NCBI GenBank assembly: GCA_043738385.1
Contig: JAYUGL010000252.1
Span: 1 to 26,067 of the forward strand
Source: JANYCD01 sp043738385
GTDB lineage: Bacteria > Pseudomonadota > Gammaproteobacteria > Burkholderiales > Rhodocyclaceae
DNA length: 26,067 nt
Direction: 5' to 3'
Shown: positions 7,040-14,211 of the stretch, piece after piece
Position numbering within the stretch: the first letter of the stretch is position 1
Layout of the letters: each line of letters begins with the position of its first letter
The notes under the pieces: model-generated
Databases searched by the model: none
What the model saw: only the letters and a program-made list of their open reading frames with translations
What the model was told of the DNA's origin: nothing
Position numbers and translations under genes: made by a program

Positions 7040-8494
7040 ATGGCCCACATCGAATTCATTGACCAGACCCTGCGCGACGGCCAGCAAAGCCTGTGGGGCA
7101 TGCGCATGCAGGCCGGCATGGCGCTGCCCGTCACGCCGCTGATCGACAAGACCGGTTATCGCGTGGTTGATCTGGCCGGCAGTTCGCTGTTCGAGGTGTT
7201 GATCAAATACTGCCGCGAAGATCCATGGGCAGGGCTCGATCTGCTGATCCAGTCCATGCCCAACAGTCGGCTGCGTGGCGGCATGCGCAGCAATGCCTGT
7301 GTCACGTTTGCTGTGACGCCGGATGCGCTCATGGACCTGTGGATGCGTCGCCTCTGCGCGCATGGCATCCGCAGTGTGTGGATCTACGACGCGCTCTACA
7401 ACTGGGACAAGATTGCCCGGTTGTCCAAGGTCGCGAAGGAGACGGGTACCGAAGTCGCGGGAACCATCTACTACGGTCTCGCGCCGGTCTACACCGACGA
7501 ATACTTCGGCAATGTCGCTGCCAAGATGTCGGCAATTCCCGATGTCGACACGGTGTTCATTTACGACACTTGCGGCTGCCTGCGGCCGGAGCGGGTCGGC
7601 AGCCTGGTCGCGGCGGTGAAGGCCAATTCGCGCGGCAAGCCGATCGAGATCATCTCCCACAACATCACCGGGCAGGGGGCGCAGGTCTACCTCGAGGCGA
7701 TCAAGCACGGCGTCAATATCATCCATACCGCGATCCGGCCGCTGGCGAATGGCACGTCGATTCCGTCCACCGAAATCATGCTGCACAACATCTCGCATCT
7801 CGGTCACACCTCGAATCTCGACAAAAGCCTGCTGGCGCCTGTGGCAGAGCATTTCGAGCGCATCGCGAAGACCTACGGCTTCATCACGGGGACGCCGAAC
7901 GAGTACGACCTGTTCGCATTCGAACACCAGGTGCCCGGCGGCATGACCGGCACCTTCAAGAATCAGCTGGCCCAGCACGGCATGGCCGACCGCCTCGACG
8001 ACGTGCTGCGCGAGACGGCGGTGGTGCGCAAGGAACTGGGTTACCCGGGCATGATCACGCCATTCTCGCAACTGGTGGGAACGCTGGCGGTACTGAACAT
8101 CGTCACCGGCAAGCGCTACAGCGTGATTCCCGAAGAGGTGATCAAGTATGCCGTGGGCCACTACGGCACGCCGGTGTCGCCGATCGAACCCGACATCATG
8201 GATCGTATTGCCGCGGCGCCGCAGTACAAGGAAATTCTTGCGCATCCGCCGGAGAATCCGACCCTGGAAGAACTGCGCAAGCGCAACGGCGGCGTGGACG
8301 ATGACGAACTGCTGTTGCGGGCGCTGGTGCCGCCGCACGACATCCAGGCAATGCGCGATGCCGGACCGGTCCGGCTCGATTTTCCGACCCTGTCGTCGCC
8401 GGAGCTGGATTTCGCGCGTCAATTGATGGAGATCTCCAGCAGCAAACACCTCCAGATCAAGTCGGCAGAGATGTCCATCGAACTGAGCCGGTGA
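7040..8494 (+). CDS. PycB/OadA-type carboxyltransferase 1 with altered metal site
   Basis: 484 residues: an HMGL-like TIM barrel (about 1-290) followed by the PYC/OADA conserved domain, recognisable by HQVPGGM and YPGMITPFSQLVG...NIVTGKRY. It has no C-terminal biotin domain, which is supplied by the separate BCCP. The family would move CO2 from biotin to a keto acid. Family metal ligands are Asp, a carbamylated Lys and two His. Here Asp13 is kept (TLRDGQQS, where the family has RDAHQS), the Lys position is Tyr175 (FIYDTCG), the first His is Ile205 and the second is His207 (ISHNITG). The pyruvate-binding RGQN...GY region is also changed. Substrate and mechanism probably differ from pyruvate carboxylase. 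RBS GAAGAGAGA precedes the ATG. The thiolase begins one base after its stop. Confidence 0.9.
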   Translation: MAHIEFIDQTLRDGQQSLWGMRMQAGMALPVTPLIDKTGYRVVDLAGSSLFEVLIKYCREDPWAGLDLLIQSMPNSRLRGGMRSNACVTFAVTPDALMDLWMRRLCAHGIRSVWIYDALYNWDKIARLSKVAKETGTEVAGTIYYGLAPVYTDEYFGNVAAKMSAIPDVDTVFIYDTCGCLRPERVGSLVAAVKANSRGKPIEIISHNITGQGAQVYLEAIKHGVNIIHTAIRPLANGTSIPSTEIMLHNISHLGHTSNLDKSLLAPVAEHFERIAKTYGFITGTPNEYDLFAFEHQVPGGMTGTFKNQLAQHGMADRLDDVLRETAVVRKELGYPGMITPFSQLVGTLAVLNIVTGKRYSVIPEEVIKYAVGHYGTPVSPIEPDIMDRIAAAPQYKEILAHPPENPTLEELRKRNGGVDDDELLLRALVPPHDIQAMRDAGPVRLDFPTLSSPELDFARQLMEISSSKHLQIKSAEMSIELSR

Positions 8495-8495
8495 G

Positions 8496-9689
8496 ATGAA
8501 CGTCGCCTATATCGTCGACATTGTTCGTAGCCCGTTTGCCAAGGGCCGTGTCGGCGGCGGGCTATCAGGCGCGCATCCGGTAGACCTGTTCGCGCAAGTG
8601 CTGCAGGCCTTGATCGCGCGCACCGGCATTGATTCGTCCGAGGTGGATGATGTCATCGCCGGTTGTGTCAGTCAGGTGGGCGAACAGGCCGGCAACATCG
8701 CCCGCCATGCCTGGCTTGCGGCCGGCATGGCTGAATCGACTCCTGGCGTGACGCTGGATCGCAAGTGCGGCTCGGCGCAACAGGCGCTCGACTTTGCCGC
8801 GCAAGCCGTGATGAGCGGAAGCAGCGATGTGGTGGTGGCCGGTGGCGTCGAGATGATGAGCCGCATACCCGCGAAATTCAATCGTCAGGGGCGCGATGAA
8901 CTGGGCCCGATGTTTCGCGCACGTTACCCGGAAGGGCTGGTGTCGCAAGGCATTTCGGCCGAGTTGATTGTGGCGCGCCATGGGCTGACGCGCGAGGCGC
9001 TCGATGCTCTTGCATTGCGTTCGCATCAGCGCGCCGCACTGGCGGCGGACAGCGGCTGGCTTGCATCACAGATCGTGCCGATCCGGGTGCCGACGGTCGA
9101 AGGCGGGACGGTTTTGTTCACAAGCGACGAGGGCATACGGCGTGATACCACTGCGGCACGGCTAGCAACGCTGGCCCCGGCCTTCGTCAACGATGACATG
9201 AAGCTGCGCTTCCCCGAAATCGAATGGAGCGTGACGGCGGCCGGCTCATCGCAGATATCCGACGGCGCCTCGGCCATGCTGGTCTGCTCGGAGGCGGCGG
9301 TGAAGCGCCTGAAGTTGAAGCCGCGCGCGCGCATCGTGCGGTCGTGCGTCGCCGGTGACGATCTGATCATGATGCTGACCGCGATCATGCCGGCAACAAA
9401 GAAGCTGTTGGAGAAGTCCGGGCTGAAGATCGCCGACATCGACGCCTTCGAGGTCAACGAAGCCTTCGCGCCTGTTCCGCTGGCGTGGCAGAAAACGTTT
9501 GATGTTGATCCGGAAAAAGTGAATGCATGGGGCGGTGCGATTGCCTTTGGCCATCCGGTCGGCGCCTCAGGCGGCCGCTTGCTGGCCAGCCTGCTGGCGC
9601 GACTTGAACACAGCGGAGGGCGCTATGGTTTGCAGACGATGTGCGAAAGTGGTGGCATGGCCAACGCCACCCTGATCGAACGACTGTAG
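8496..9689 (+). CDS. Thiolase (acetyl-CoA C-acyltransferase)
   Basis: 397-residue thiolase with the full catalytic set, so it should cleave a 3-ketoacyl-CoA with CoA or condense in reverse. The nucleophile is Cys91 in DRKCGSAQQAL. NEAFAPVPLAWQ, the histidine in AFGHPVGASGGR and the second cysteine in TMCESGGMANA are all present. It starts one base after the carboxyltransferase stop, so the two are probably co-translated. It contrasts with the two degenerate thiolase-fold proteins at 13087 and 14212. The likely role is the terminal C-C cleavage of the pathway, releasing acetyl-CoA or propionyl-CoA. Confidence 0.95.
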   Translation: MNVAYIVDIVRSPFAKGRVGGGLSGAHPVDLFAQVLQALIARTGIDSSEVDDVIAGCVSQVGEQAGNIARHAWLAAGMAESTPGVTLDRKCGSAQQALDFAAQAVMSGSSDVVVAGGVEMMSRIPAKFNRQGRDELGPMFRARYPEGLVSQGISAELIVARHGLTREALDALALRSHQRAALAADSGWLASQIVPIRVPTVEGGTVLFTSDEGIRRDTTAARLATLAPAFVNDDMKLRFPEIEWSVTAAGSSQISDGASAMLVCSEAAVKRLKLKPRARIVRSCVAGDDLIMMLTAIMPATKKLLEKSGLKIADIDAFEVNEAFAPVPLAWQKTFDVDPEKVNAWGGAIAFGHPVGASGGRLLASLLARLEHSGGRYGLQTMCESGGMANATLIERL

Positions 9690-9757
9690 CGGCGGATGCG
9701 GTAATCTGCCAGACCCGGGAATTGACGATGGAACGACCGCTCTGAGGAGGAGGGAAG

Positions 9758-11269
9758 ATGAAATCGCAGGATCGGAAAGCAGGTCAGGACCAAAGCGCAA
9801 AAAAATACCGCATCGCCATCGTCGGCGCCGGACCCGGCGGCATCTGCATGGCGATCAAACTCAAGCAGGCCGGGATCGAAGACTTCGTCATCCTTGAGCG
9901 CGCGGCCGGCGCCGGCGGTACCTGGTTCAACAATCGTTATCCCGGCCTGTCCTGCGACATACCCTCGCATCTCTATTCGTTCTCGTTCGAACAAAAACCG
10001 GACTGGTCACGGCCTTACGCCGGGCACGCGGAAATCAAGGTGTACATGCAGCATTGCGTCGACAAGTACGCGGTCGCGCCACATATCCGGTTCAGCACCG
10101 GAATCGCCAGCGCCCGCTGGGACGATGCGCAGTGCGAATGGCATCTGGACACCACGGATGGACGCAGCATCGTTGCCGATGTGTTCGTCAGCGCCTTGGG
10201 CATGTTCAACGAAATCCAGTGGCCGGAGATTGCCGGTCTCAAGGATTTCGCCGGCCCGGTGCTGCACACTGCCCAGTGGCCGGAGGGCGTCGACTTGCGC
10301 GGCAAGACGGTTGCCATGATCGGCAGCGCAGCCAGCGCCGTGCAGCTGGTTCCCGAAGTCGCCAAGGAGGCAAAACAGCTCTACCTCTACCAGCGCACCG
10401 CGAACTGGGTGCTGCCGAAGGAGGACACGCCATACTCCGCCGAGCAACTGGAACAGATGCGCCGCGACCCGTCGATCGGTCGCAAGATTCGCGACGAGCA
10501 GTTCGCCTTCTACGAACTGCTGATGACATTCGACAAGCCCGAACTGATGCCGGGCATCGAACAGATGGGGCGGGACAACCTCGCGCACGTGGCCGATCCG
10601 GATACGCGCGCCAGGCTGAAGCCGCAATTGCCGCTTGGTTCACAGCGGCCCTTGTTCTCGAATGAGTTCTATCCCGCGTTCAACCGGCCCAACGTCGCAC
10701 TGGTCACCGATCCGATCGAGAAGCTCACGGCGTCAGGCGTCAGGACCAAAGACGGCGTCGAACGCAAGGTCGATGTCGTCATCCTCGCCACCGGCTATGC
10801 GGCCAACAAATTTCTTTCGGTCATCGATGTCAGTGGACGCAACGGCGTGAGCCTCAGGGACGCGTGGCGCGACGGACCACAGGCCTATCTCGGCATCACG
10901 ACGGCGGGGTTCCCCAACCTGTTCATGTTCTACGGCCCCAACACGAACAATGGATCGATCCTCTACATGCTTGAATCCCAGGCCGATTACATCAGCCGCA
11001 AGGTTGATGAAATGGGGACGAACGGCATCAGGTCGATGGACGTGCGGCAGGATGTCATGGACGACTACAACGCCGCGATTCAGCGCGACATCAACGCCGT
11101 CGAGGTTTGGCGTGTTGTCGGCAGCAAATATTATCGCTCAGCCTCCGGCCGTGTCGTCACGCAGTGGCCGCACAACATGACGACTTACCGGGAACGAACT
11201 TCCGTCCCGGATCTGGAGGCTTTCCAAACGCTCAAGGCTCAAGAAGCGGGGACGCTGACAAAGGTTTGA
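9758..11269 (+). CDS. Flavin-containing Baeyer-Villiger-type monooxygenase
   Basis: 503 residues. The FAD Rossmann motif is VGAGPGG (about residues 22-28), followed by GGTWFNNRYPGLSCD. The Baeyer-Villiger fingerprint FxGxxxHxxxWP is exact at residues 164-175 (FAGPVLHTAQWP). The NADPH-binding loop reads GSAASA, and LATGY follows later. The family inserts an oxygen atom beside a ketone to give an ester or lactone using NADPH and O2. A strong GAGGAGGAGGGA ribosome site precedes the ATG. It lies 68 bases after the thiolase and is the last gene of block 1, convergent with the luciferase-like gene. The O2 requirement makes the pathway aerobic. Hydroxylation of a heteroatom is a less likely alternative. 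Confidence 0.93.
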   Translation: MKSQDRKAGQDQSAKKYRIAIVGAGPGGICMAIKLKQAGIEDFVILERAAGAGGTWFNNRYPGLSCDIPSHLYSFSFEQKPDWSRPYAGHAEIKVYMQHCVDKYAVAPHIRFSTGIASARWDDAQCEWHLDTTDGRSIVADVFVSALGMFNEIQWPEIAGLKDFAGPVLHTAQWPEGVDLRGKTVAMIGSAASAVQLVPEVAKEAKQLYLYQRTANWVLPKEDTPYSAEQLEQMRRDPSIGRKIRDEQFAFYELLMTFDKPELMPGIEQMGRDNLAHVADPDTRARLKPQLPLGSQRPLFSNEFYPAFNRPNVALVTDPIEKLTASGVRTKDGVERKVDVVILATGYAANKFLSVIDVSGRNGVSLRDAWRDGPQAYLGITTAGFPNLFMFYGPNTNNGSILYMLESQADYISRKVDEMGTNGIRSMDVRQDVMDDYNAAIQRDINAVEVWRVVGSKYYRSASGRVVTQWPHNMTTYRERTSVPDLEAFQTLKAQEAGTLTKV

Positions 11270-11284
11270 CGAGCCAGGTCGTCA

Positions 11285-11310
11285 GCCATGGTCGAACCGC
11301 GGACCATGGC
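11285..11310 (+). terminator. Hairpin after block 1, possible terminator
   Basis: A perfect 9-base inverted repeat, GCCATGGTC and GACCATGGC, with an 8-base loop. It lies 15 bases after the monooxygenase stop in the convergent gap. There is no T-run after it, so it is not a canonical intrinsic terminator; it may protect the mRNA 3' end or act with Rho. Confidence 0.45.
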
Positions 11311-11358
11311 GTACGTCGGCCGGCCTGCTGGTTGATTGACTCCCGCGCAGAATCCGAC

Positions 11359-11381
11359 AGCCGCATAAACGTCCTGCGGCT
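11359..11381 (-). terminator. Hairpin after the luciferase-like gene, possible terminator
   Basis: A perfect 7-base inverted repeat, AGCCGCA and TGCGGCT, with a 9-base loop, 21 bases beyond the minus-strand stop at 11403. There is no clear T-tract on either side. Its position in the convergent gap favours a role in ending transcription from the minus strand. Confidence 0.4.
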
Positions 11382-11402
11382 ATTCAATACGGCATCGCTC
11401 GC

Positions 11403-12503
11403 TCAGGACATCTTGAACGGCAGCTTGATCTTGGGTGCGACCTCCTGCGCGAACAACCGCACCGACTGGAACCACGGCTCGGGATCGTCCGAGAAGTCAT
11501 GCACTGGCATCATCAGGGTGCCCCAGCCACCGGTCTTGTCCATCAGCGCCTCGATCTTCTCGCGCACGGTCGCGGGCGAACCGCAGATCCACATGTTGTC
11601 GCACAGCCATTCGAGGTTGACGTCGGACTCGTGCGCGCCACTGTCGGCGATGTGCGAGGCGAGCAGATTGAAGCGCTTGTAGAGCGGCAGCAGGTAGTGT
11701 TCCCAGCAATAACCGATGGGGCCGTTCAACGCCAGGCGGCGCGCTTCCTGGTCGGTATCGGCGACGAAGATGTCGAGCGATACCCGATGGCACTTGCGAT
11801 GCGGCGCGTGGCCATTGGCCAATGCCGCCTGCTCATAAGTCTGCCAGTGATTCTTCAGGACCGCCGCACCTGAGAAGAACGAAACCGGCTTGTAGCCCAT
11901 TTCGCCGGCGAATTTGATCGATGGCGAGTTGAGGCTGAGCCCGCTGACGGCGATCTCCATCTTGCCGCCCCAGGGGCTGAAATCCGACAGCAAATGGGTC
12001 GAATTCGGATCGTGATCGCGCGGATCCTCGGGGAATCCCGCCTTGTAGAACTTGCCGACGTGCTTGAACGGTTCCCGTTTCCAGATCTTTTCCATGATCT
12101 CCAGCGACTCGCGCACGCGCGCCGCGCTCTCCGACATGTCCGGTGGCAAGCCGTGCACCAGGGCCGAGTCGGGATAGGCGCCGGCGCCCACGCCGAGGAA
12201 ATAGCGCCCCTCGAGGACCTGCGACAGCCAGCCGACCATGATCGCCAGGTTGGACGGATGGTGATTCGGCAGCAGGTGGGCCATCGGGGCGAAGCGGATG
12301 CGTTTTGTCTGGGTCGCCGCCGCGGCGATGACCAATTCCGGACTGGGAATGTTTTCCCATAATTGCGTGGCGTGCTCCGCGATCATCATTTCGGTGACGC
12401 CGGCTTCGTCTGCGACGCGGGCATTGGCCAATGCCCAGTCGAATGTCTGGCGCGCGGTACGCCCCGGCCGGGTGTACGGAATGTCGATCAACGCTGAGTC
12501 CAT
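11403..12503 (-). CDS. Luciferase-like (LLM class) flavin-dependent oxidoreductase
   Basis: 366 residues with the bacterial-luciferase TIM-barrel pattern: an early EHATQLWENIPSPELVIAAA segment, then RIRFAPMAHLLPNHHPSNLA and GRYFLGVGAGAYPDS, with a C-terminal helix containing GSPATVREKIEAL. Such proteins use reduced FMN or F420 and often act as monooxygenases; type II Baeyer-Villiger enzymes and limonene monooxygenase belong here. I cannot tell the cofactor. The start ATG has AAGGAAG 6 bases upstream (12510-12516). It is the only minus-strand gene, is transcribed divergently from block 2, and shares with it a matched promoter and dyad arrangement. It would also need a flavin reductase, which I do not see in the window. 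Confidence 0.9.
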   Translation of the reverse strand: MDSALIDIPYTRPGRTARQTFDWALANARVADEAGVTEMMIAEHATQLWENIPSPELVIAAAATQTKRIRFAPMAHLLPNHHPSNLAIMVGWLSQVLEGRYFLGVGAGAYPDSALVHGLPPDMSESAARVRESLEIMEKIWKREPFKHVGKFYKAGFPEDPRDHDPNSTHLLSDFSPWGGKMEIAVSGLSLNSPSIKFAGEMGYKPVSFFSGAAVLKNHWQTYEQAALANGHAPHRKCHRVSLDIFVADTDQEARRLALNGPIGYCWEHYLLPLYKRFNLLASHIADSGAHESDVNLEWLCDNMWICGSPATVREKIEALMDKTGGWGTLMMPVHDFSDDPEPWFQSVRLFAQEVAPKIKLPFKMS

Positions 12504-12566
12504 GTGCGGCTTCCTTTTTTATCAGTGAATATCCACAACGATTGGCTGCGAGTCATTGTCGACACG

Positions 12567-12588
12567 GATGCGCTTTGGAAAACGCATC
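12567..12588. repeat. 22-base inverted repeat in the leader of the luciferase-like gene
   Basis: Outer arms GATGCG and CGCATC are perfect. After one mismatch the inner arms TTT and AAA also pair, around a GG centre, giving 9 pairs from 10 positions outside the centre. It lies 63-84 bases upstream of the ATG at 12503 and downstream of the predicted promoter. It could be a repressor operator or an mRNA hairpin; the size suits a TetR-family operator. Confidence 0.4.
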
Positions 12589-12662
12589 AAGCGGAATGAC
12601 GACCATCAGACAACGCGCCGCTGCCTGCCAATTTCCCCGTCTGGGGCCTCCTCACACGATTT

Positions 12663-12690
12663 ATTTTATCACCGGCCGTCCCCTCGTCAA
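12663..12690 (-). promoter_or_regulatory. Predicted sigma70-type promoter for the luciferase-like gene
   Basis: Read on the minus strand: TTGACG (12690-12685), a 16-base spacer, then TAAAAT (12668-12663). The predicted transcript would start near 12656, leaving a leader of about 150 bases before the ATG at 12503. Confidence 0.6.
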
Positions 12691-12698
12691 GATTAAAG

Positions 12699-12713
12699 CC
12701 GATAATTAATCGG
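12699..12713 (-). promoter_or_regulatory. 15-base dyad, site 1 (probable regulator binding site)
   Basis: On the minus strand CCGATTAATTATCGG, a near-perfect palindrome with CCGAT/ATCGG arms. It ends exactly 8 bases upstream of the minus-strand -35 box, so its centre falls near -50. It matches site 2 at 12 of 15 positions. Confidence 0.55.
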
Positions 12714-12880
12714 GTAATTTTTGGCTTGTTGGAGAAGTCTGACGCAGTCAGGCAGGCGAGCCGACGCAAGGTGTAATTTCCTTTAAATAAGCCGTGTTTC
12801 AGCCACGCATACGGTTTTTTGTGTTGCACTGCAGCGAAACGATGGGCAAGGTCTGTCAGAACGACCGCCATCGAATAAAA

Positions 12881-12895
12881 CCGATAAATCATCGA
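12881..12895 (+). promoter_or_regulatory. 15-base dyad, site 2 (probable regulator binding site)
   Basis: CCGATAAATCATCGA, matching site 1 as CCGATWAATYATCGR. It ends exactly 8 bases upstream of the plus-strand -35 box, the same geometry as site 1. A direct repeat ATCGAAT (12870-12876 and 12891-12897) overlaps it at two helical turns' spacing. Confidence 0.55.
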
Positions 12896-12903
12896 ATTCA
12901 AGC

Positions 12904-12931
12904 TTGACCTGTACGCGGCAAGGATTAATAT
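12904..12931 (+). promoter_or_regulatory. Predicted sigma70-type promoter for block 2
   Basis: TTGACC (12904-12909), a 16-base spacer, then TAATAT (12926-12931). Transcription would start near 12938, about 150 bases before the first gene of block 2 at 13087. Genes from there to 25260 are separated by at most 39 bases, so this may drive a 12-kb operon. Confidence 0.6.
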
Positions 12932-12995
12932 GCGGGCAAGGTCGTGAGCCTGCTTGCAAGCGAGCGGCTCGATAACTCCAGGAGGTATTTGCACG

Positions 12996-13100
12996 ATGGT
13001 TGTTTGCGTAGAGAGGCTGCGATGTGCCGCGGACCGTTGCTGCCGCCCGATCCGGAATGGCGTGCTTGGCGGACGGGAGAGGGGGCATGAACATGGATAG
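12996..13100 (+). CDS. Possible 34-residue upstream reading frame (leader peptide)
   Basis: A perfect Shine-Dalgarno sequence AGGAGGT (12980-12986) lies 9 bases before ATG 12996, better placed than the signal of the main gene. The frame runs 34 codons and stops at 13098-13100, overlapping the start of the next gene (13087) by 14 bases, so translation could be coupled. The peptide is rich in Arg and Cys, with CC at residues 15-16, and resembles nothing I recognise. A second, shorter frame (ATG 13022, with GAGAGG before it) stops at 13088-13090 with an ATGA overlap and is an alternative. It could be chance. Confidence 0.3.
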   Translation: MVVCVERLRCAADRCCRPIRNGVLGGRERGHEHG

Positions 13101-14208
13101 GGTCGCGGTCGTTTCCTCCGCCCAAACCGAATTGCGTCCGAACTGGAGCAGCGCACAACATATCGATTTGATCTCCTCTGTGGTCGCTTCCGTGTTCAAG
13201 GGGACGGGACTTTCCATCGACGACGTCGACTTCGTCATTGATTCGGGCAGCGACGTACTCGACGGGCGCAGCATATCGAACTGCGGATTCCTCGGCGCCA
13301 TGGGCGCCCATCACAAGGAAGAATCGCGGGTCGAGGAGGATGGTCTGTGGGGGGCCCTGTATGGCACCACCAAGATTGCCGCCGGCGGTGCCCAGGTCGG
13401 CCTCATCATCGCCTACAGCAAGCCGTCCGAAAGCGATGTGAATGTGTTCTATTCGAGTCAGTGTGAACCGTTCTACCAGCGCCCGGTGGGATTCGACCAT
13501 CGGGCGGCGAGCGGCATGCAGGCGCAGCGTTATCTTGCCCAGCATGGACGAACCTCCGCCGATCTGGCGCGCCTCGCAGCGAAACGGTGGTCCGATGCGT
13601 CGAGACACGGACGAGTGCAGGTCGCGGCGGTTCCGAACGAGGCTGATATTCTGGCGTCTGCCAATGTCGCTGCTCCGTTGCGGGCGCTGATGATGGCGCG
13701 GCCGGTCGACGGCGCCGTCGCCATCCTGCTGGCCAGCGAAGAGGTCGCGCGTCGAACCATGCGCACCCCGGTATGGATTACCGGCATGGGCATGTCGACT
13801 GATCGCCACTCTTTTGCAGCACGCAAGGCCGGAGCGCTCGAGGCTTGCGAAGTCGCCGCCAGATCAGCCTATGGGCGGGCAGGTTGGGACAAGCCGACCG
13901 CGTCGATTGCCGAAGTCAGCGCTTCTTCAACCGTAAGCGAGTTGATGGTTATCGAATCCCTGGGCCTCGCGGCGCCGGGCCGCGGCATCGATTTGCTCGA
14001 AGGCAATGACAAGACATCCGTCAATCTTTCTGGCGGTGCCCTTCCTGCGGACCCGATCATGGCGACGGGGCTGGTTCGATTGAGCGAGGCAACGCGCCAG
14101 TTGACCTGCCCGGAGATGTACGGGTTGAAATCGCCGTCGTCGGCCATCGTGCATGGCGCCGGCGGCGTCGGCATGCAGGCGCACTGCGTCCTGACACTGG
14201 AGATCTGA
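13087..14208 (+). CDS. Thiolase-fold protein 1, catalytic residues lost
   Basis: 373 residues from ATG 13087, chosen for the GGGAGA 7 bases upstream; ATG 13093 is possible. The overall pattern is the SCP-x/lipid-transfer thiolase family: RVAVVSSAQTE at the start, EVSASSTVSELMVIESLGL, NLSGGALPADPIMATGLVRL and a C-terminal HGAGGVGMQAHCVLTLE. The residues thiolases need are missing: the nucleophile Cys position falls in VEEDGLWG, the HDCF motif reads SASS, and the GHP histidine is Asp in ADP. Thiolysis is therefore unlikely. It is first in block 2 and followed after 3 bases by a second such protein and then a DUF35 protein. That recalls the steroid side-chain aldolase Ltp2-ChsH2(DUF35), a thiolase-fold enzyme with a repurposed active site. 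Confidence 0.82.
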   Translation: MNMDRVAVVSSAQTELRPNWSSAQHIDLISSVVASVFKGTGLSIDDVDFVIDSGSDVLDGRSISNCGFLGAMGAHHKEESRVEEDGLWGALYGTTKIAAGGAQVGLIIAYSKPSESDVNVFYSSQCEPFYQRPVGFDHRAASGMQAQRYLAQHGRTSADLARLAAKRWSDASRHGRVQVAAVPNEADILASANVAAPLRALMMARPVDGAVAILLASEEVARRTMRTPVWITGMGMSTDRHSFAARKAGALEACEVAARSAYGRAGWDKPTASIAEVSASSTVSELMVIESLGLAAPGRGIDLLEGNDKTSVNLSGGALPADPIMATGLVRLSEATRQLTCPEMYGLKSPSSAIVHGAGGVGMQAHCVLTLEI

Positions 14209-14211
14209 ACC

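Larger units (their letters stand above)
12504..13086. other. Divergent control region between the luciferase-like gene and block 2
   Basis: 583 bases, clearly richer in A and T than the flanks between about 12650 and 12930. It holds two outward-facing sigma70-type promoters, one dyad beside each promoter, an inverted repeat in the minus-strand leader and a possible short upstream reading frame in the plus-strand leader. Both predicted leaders are about 150 bases. I see no convincing ordinary gene in it on either strand. Confidence 0.75.

Noticed and set aside
6944..8449. A 501-codon minus-strand frame opposite carboxyltransferase 1
   Set aside because: The plus strand encodes a full-length carboxyltransferase; the opposite product has low-complexity Arg/His/Gln composition.
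5158..8494. Geranyl-CoA, methylcrotonyl-CoA or propionyl-CoA carboxylase
   Set aside because: Those use AccD/PccB-type carboxyltransferases of the crotonase fold. Both carboxyltransferases here are PycB/OadA-type TIM barrels, so the named enzymes do not fit.
12587..13156. A 189-codon minus-strand frame in the divergent control region
   Set aside because: It crosses both promoters and both dyads, has no motif or ribosome site, and its composition is unlike the neighbouring genes.
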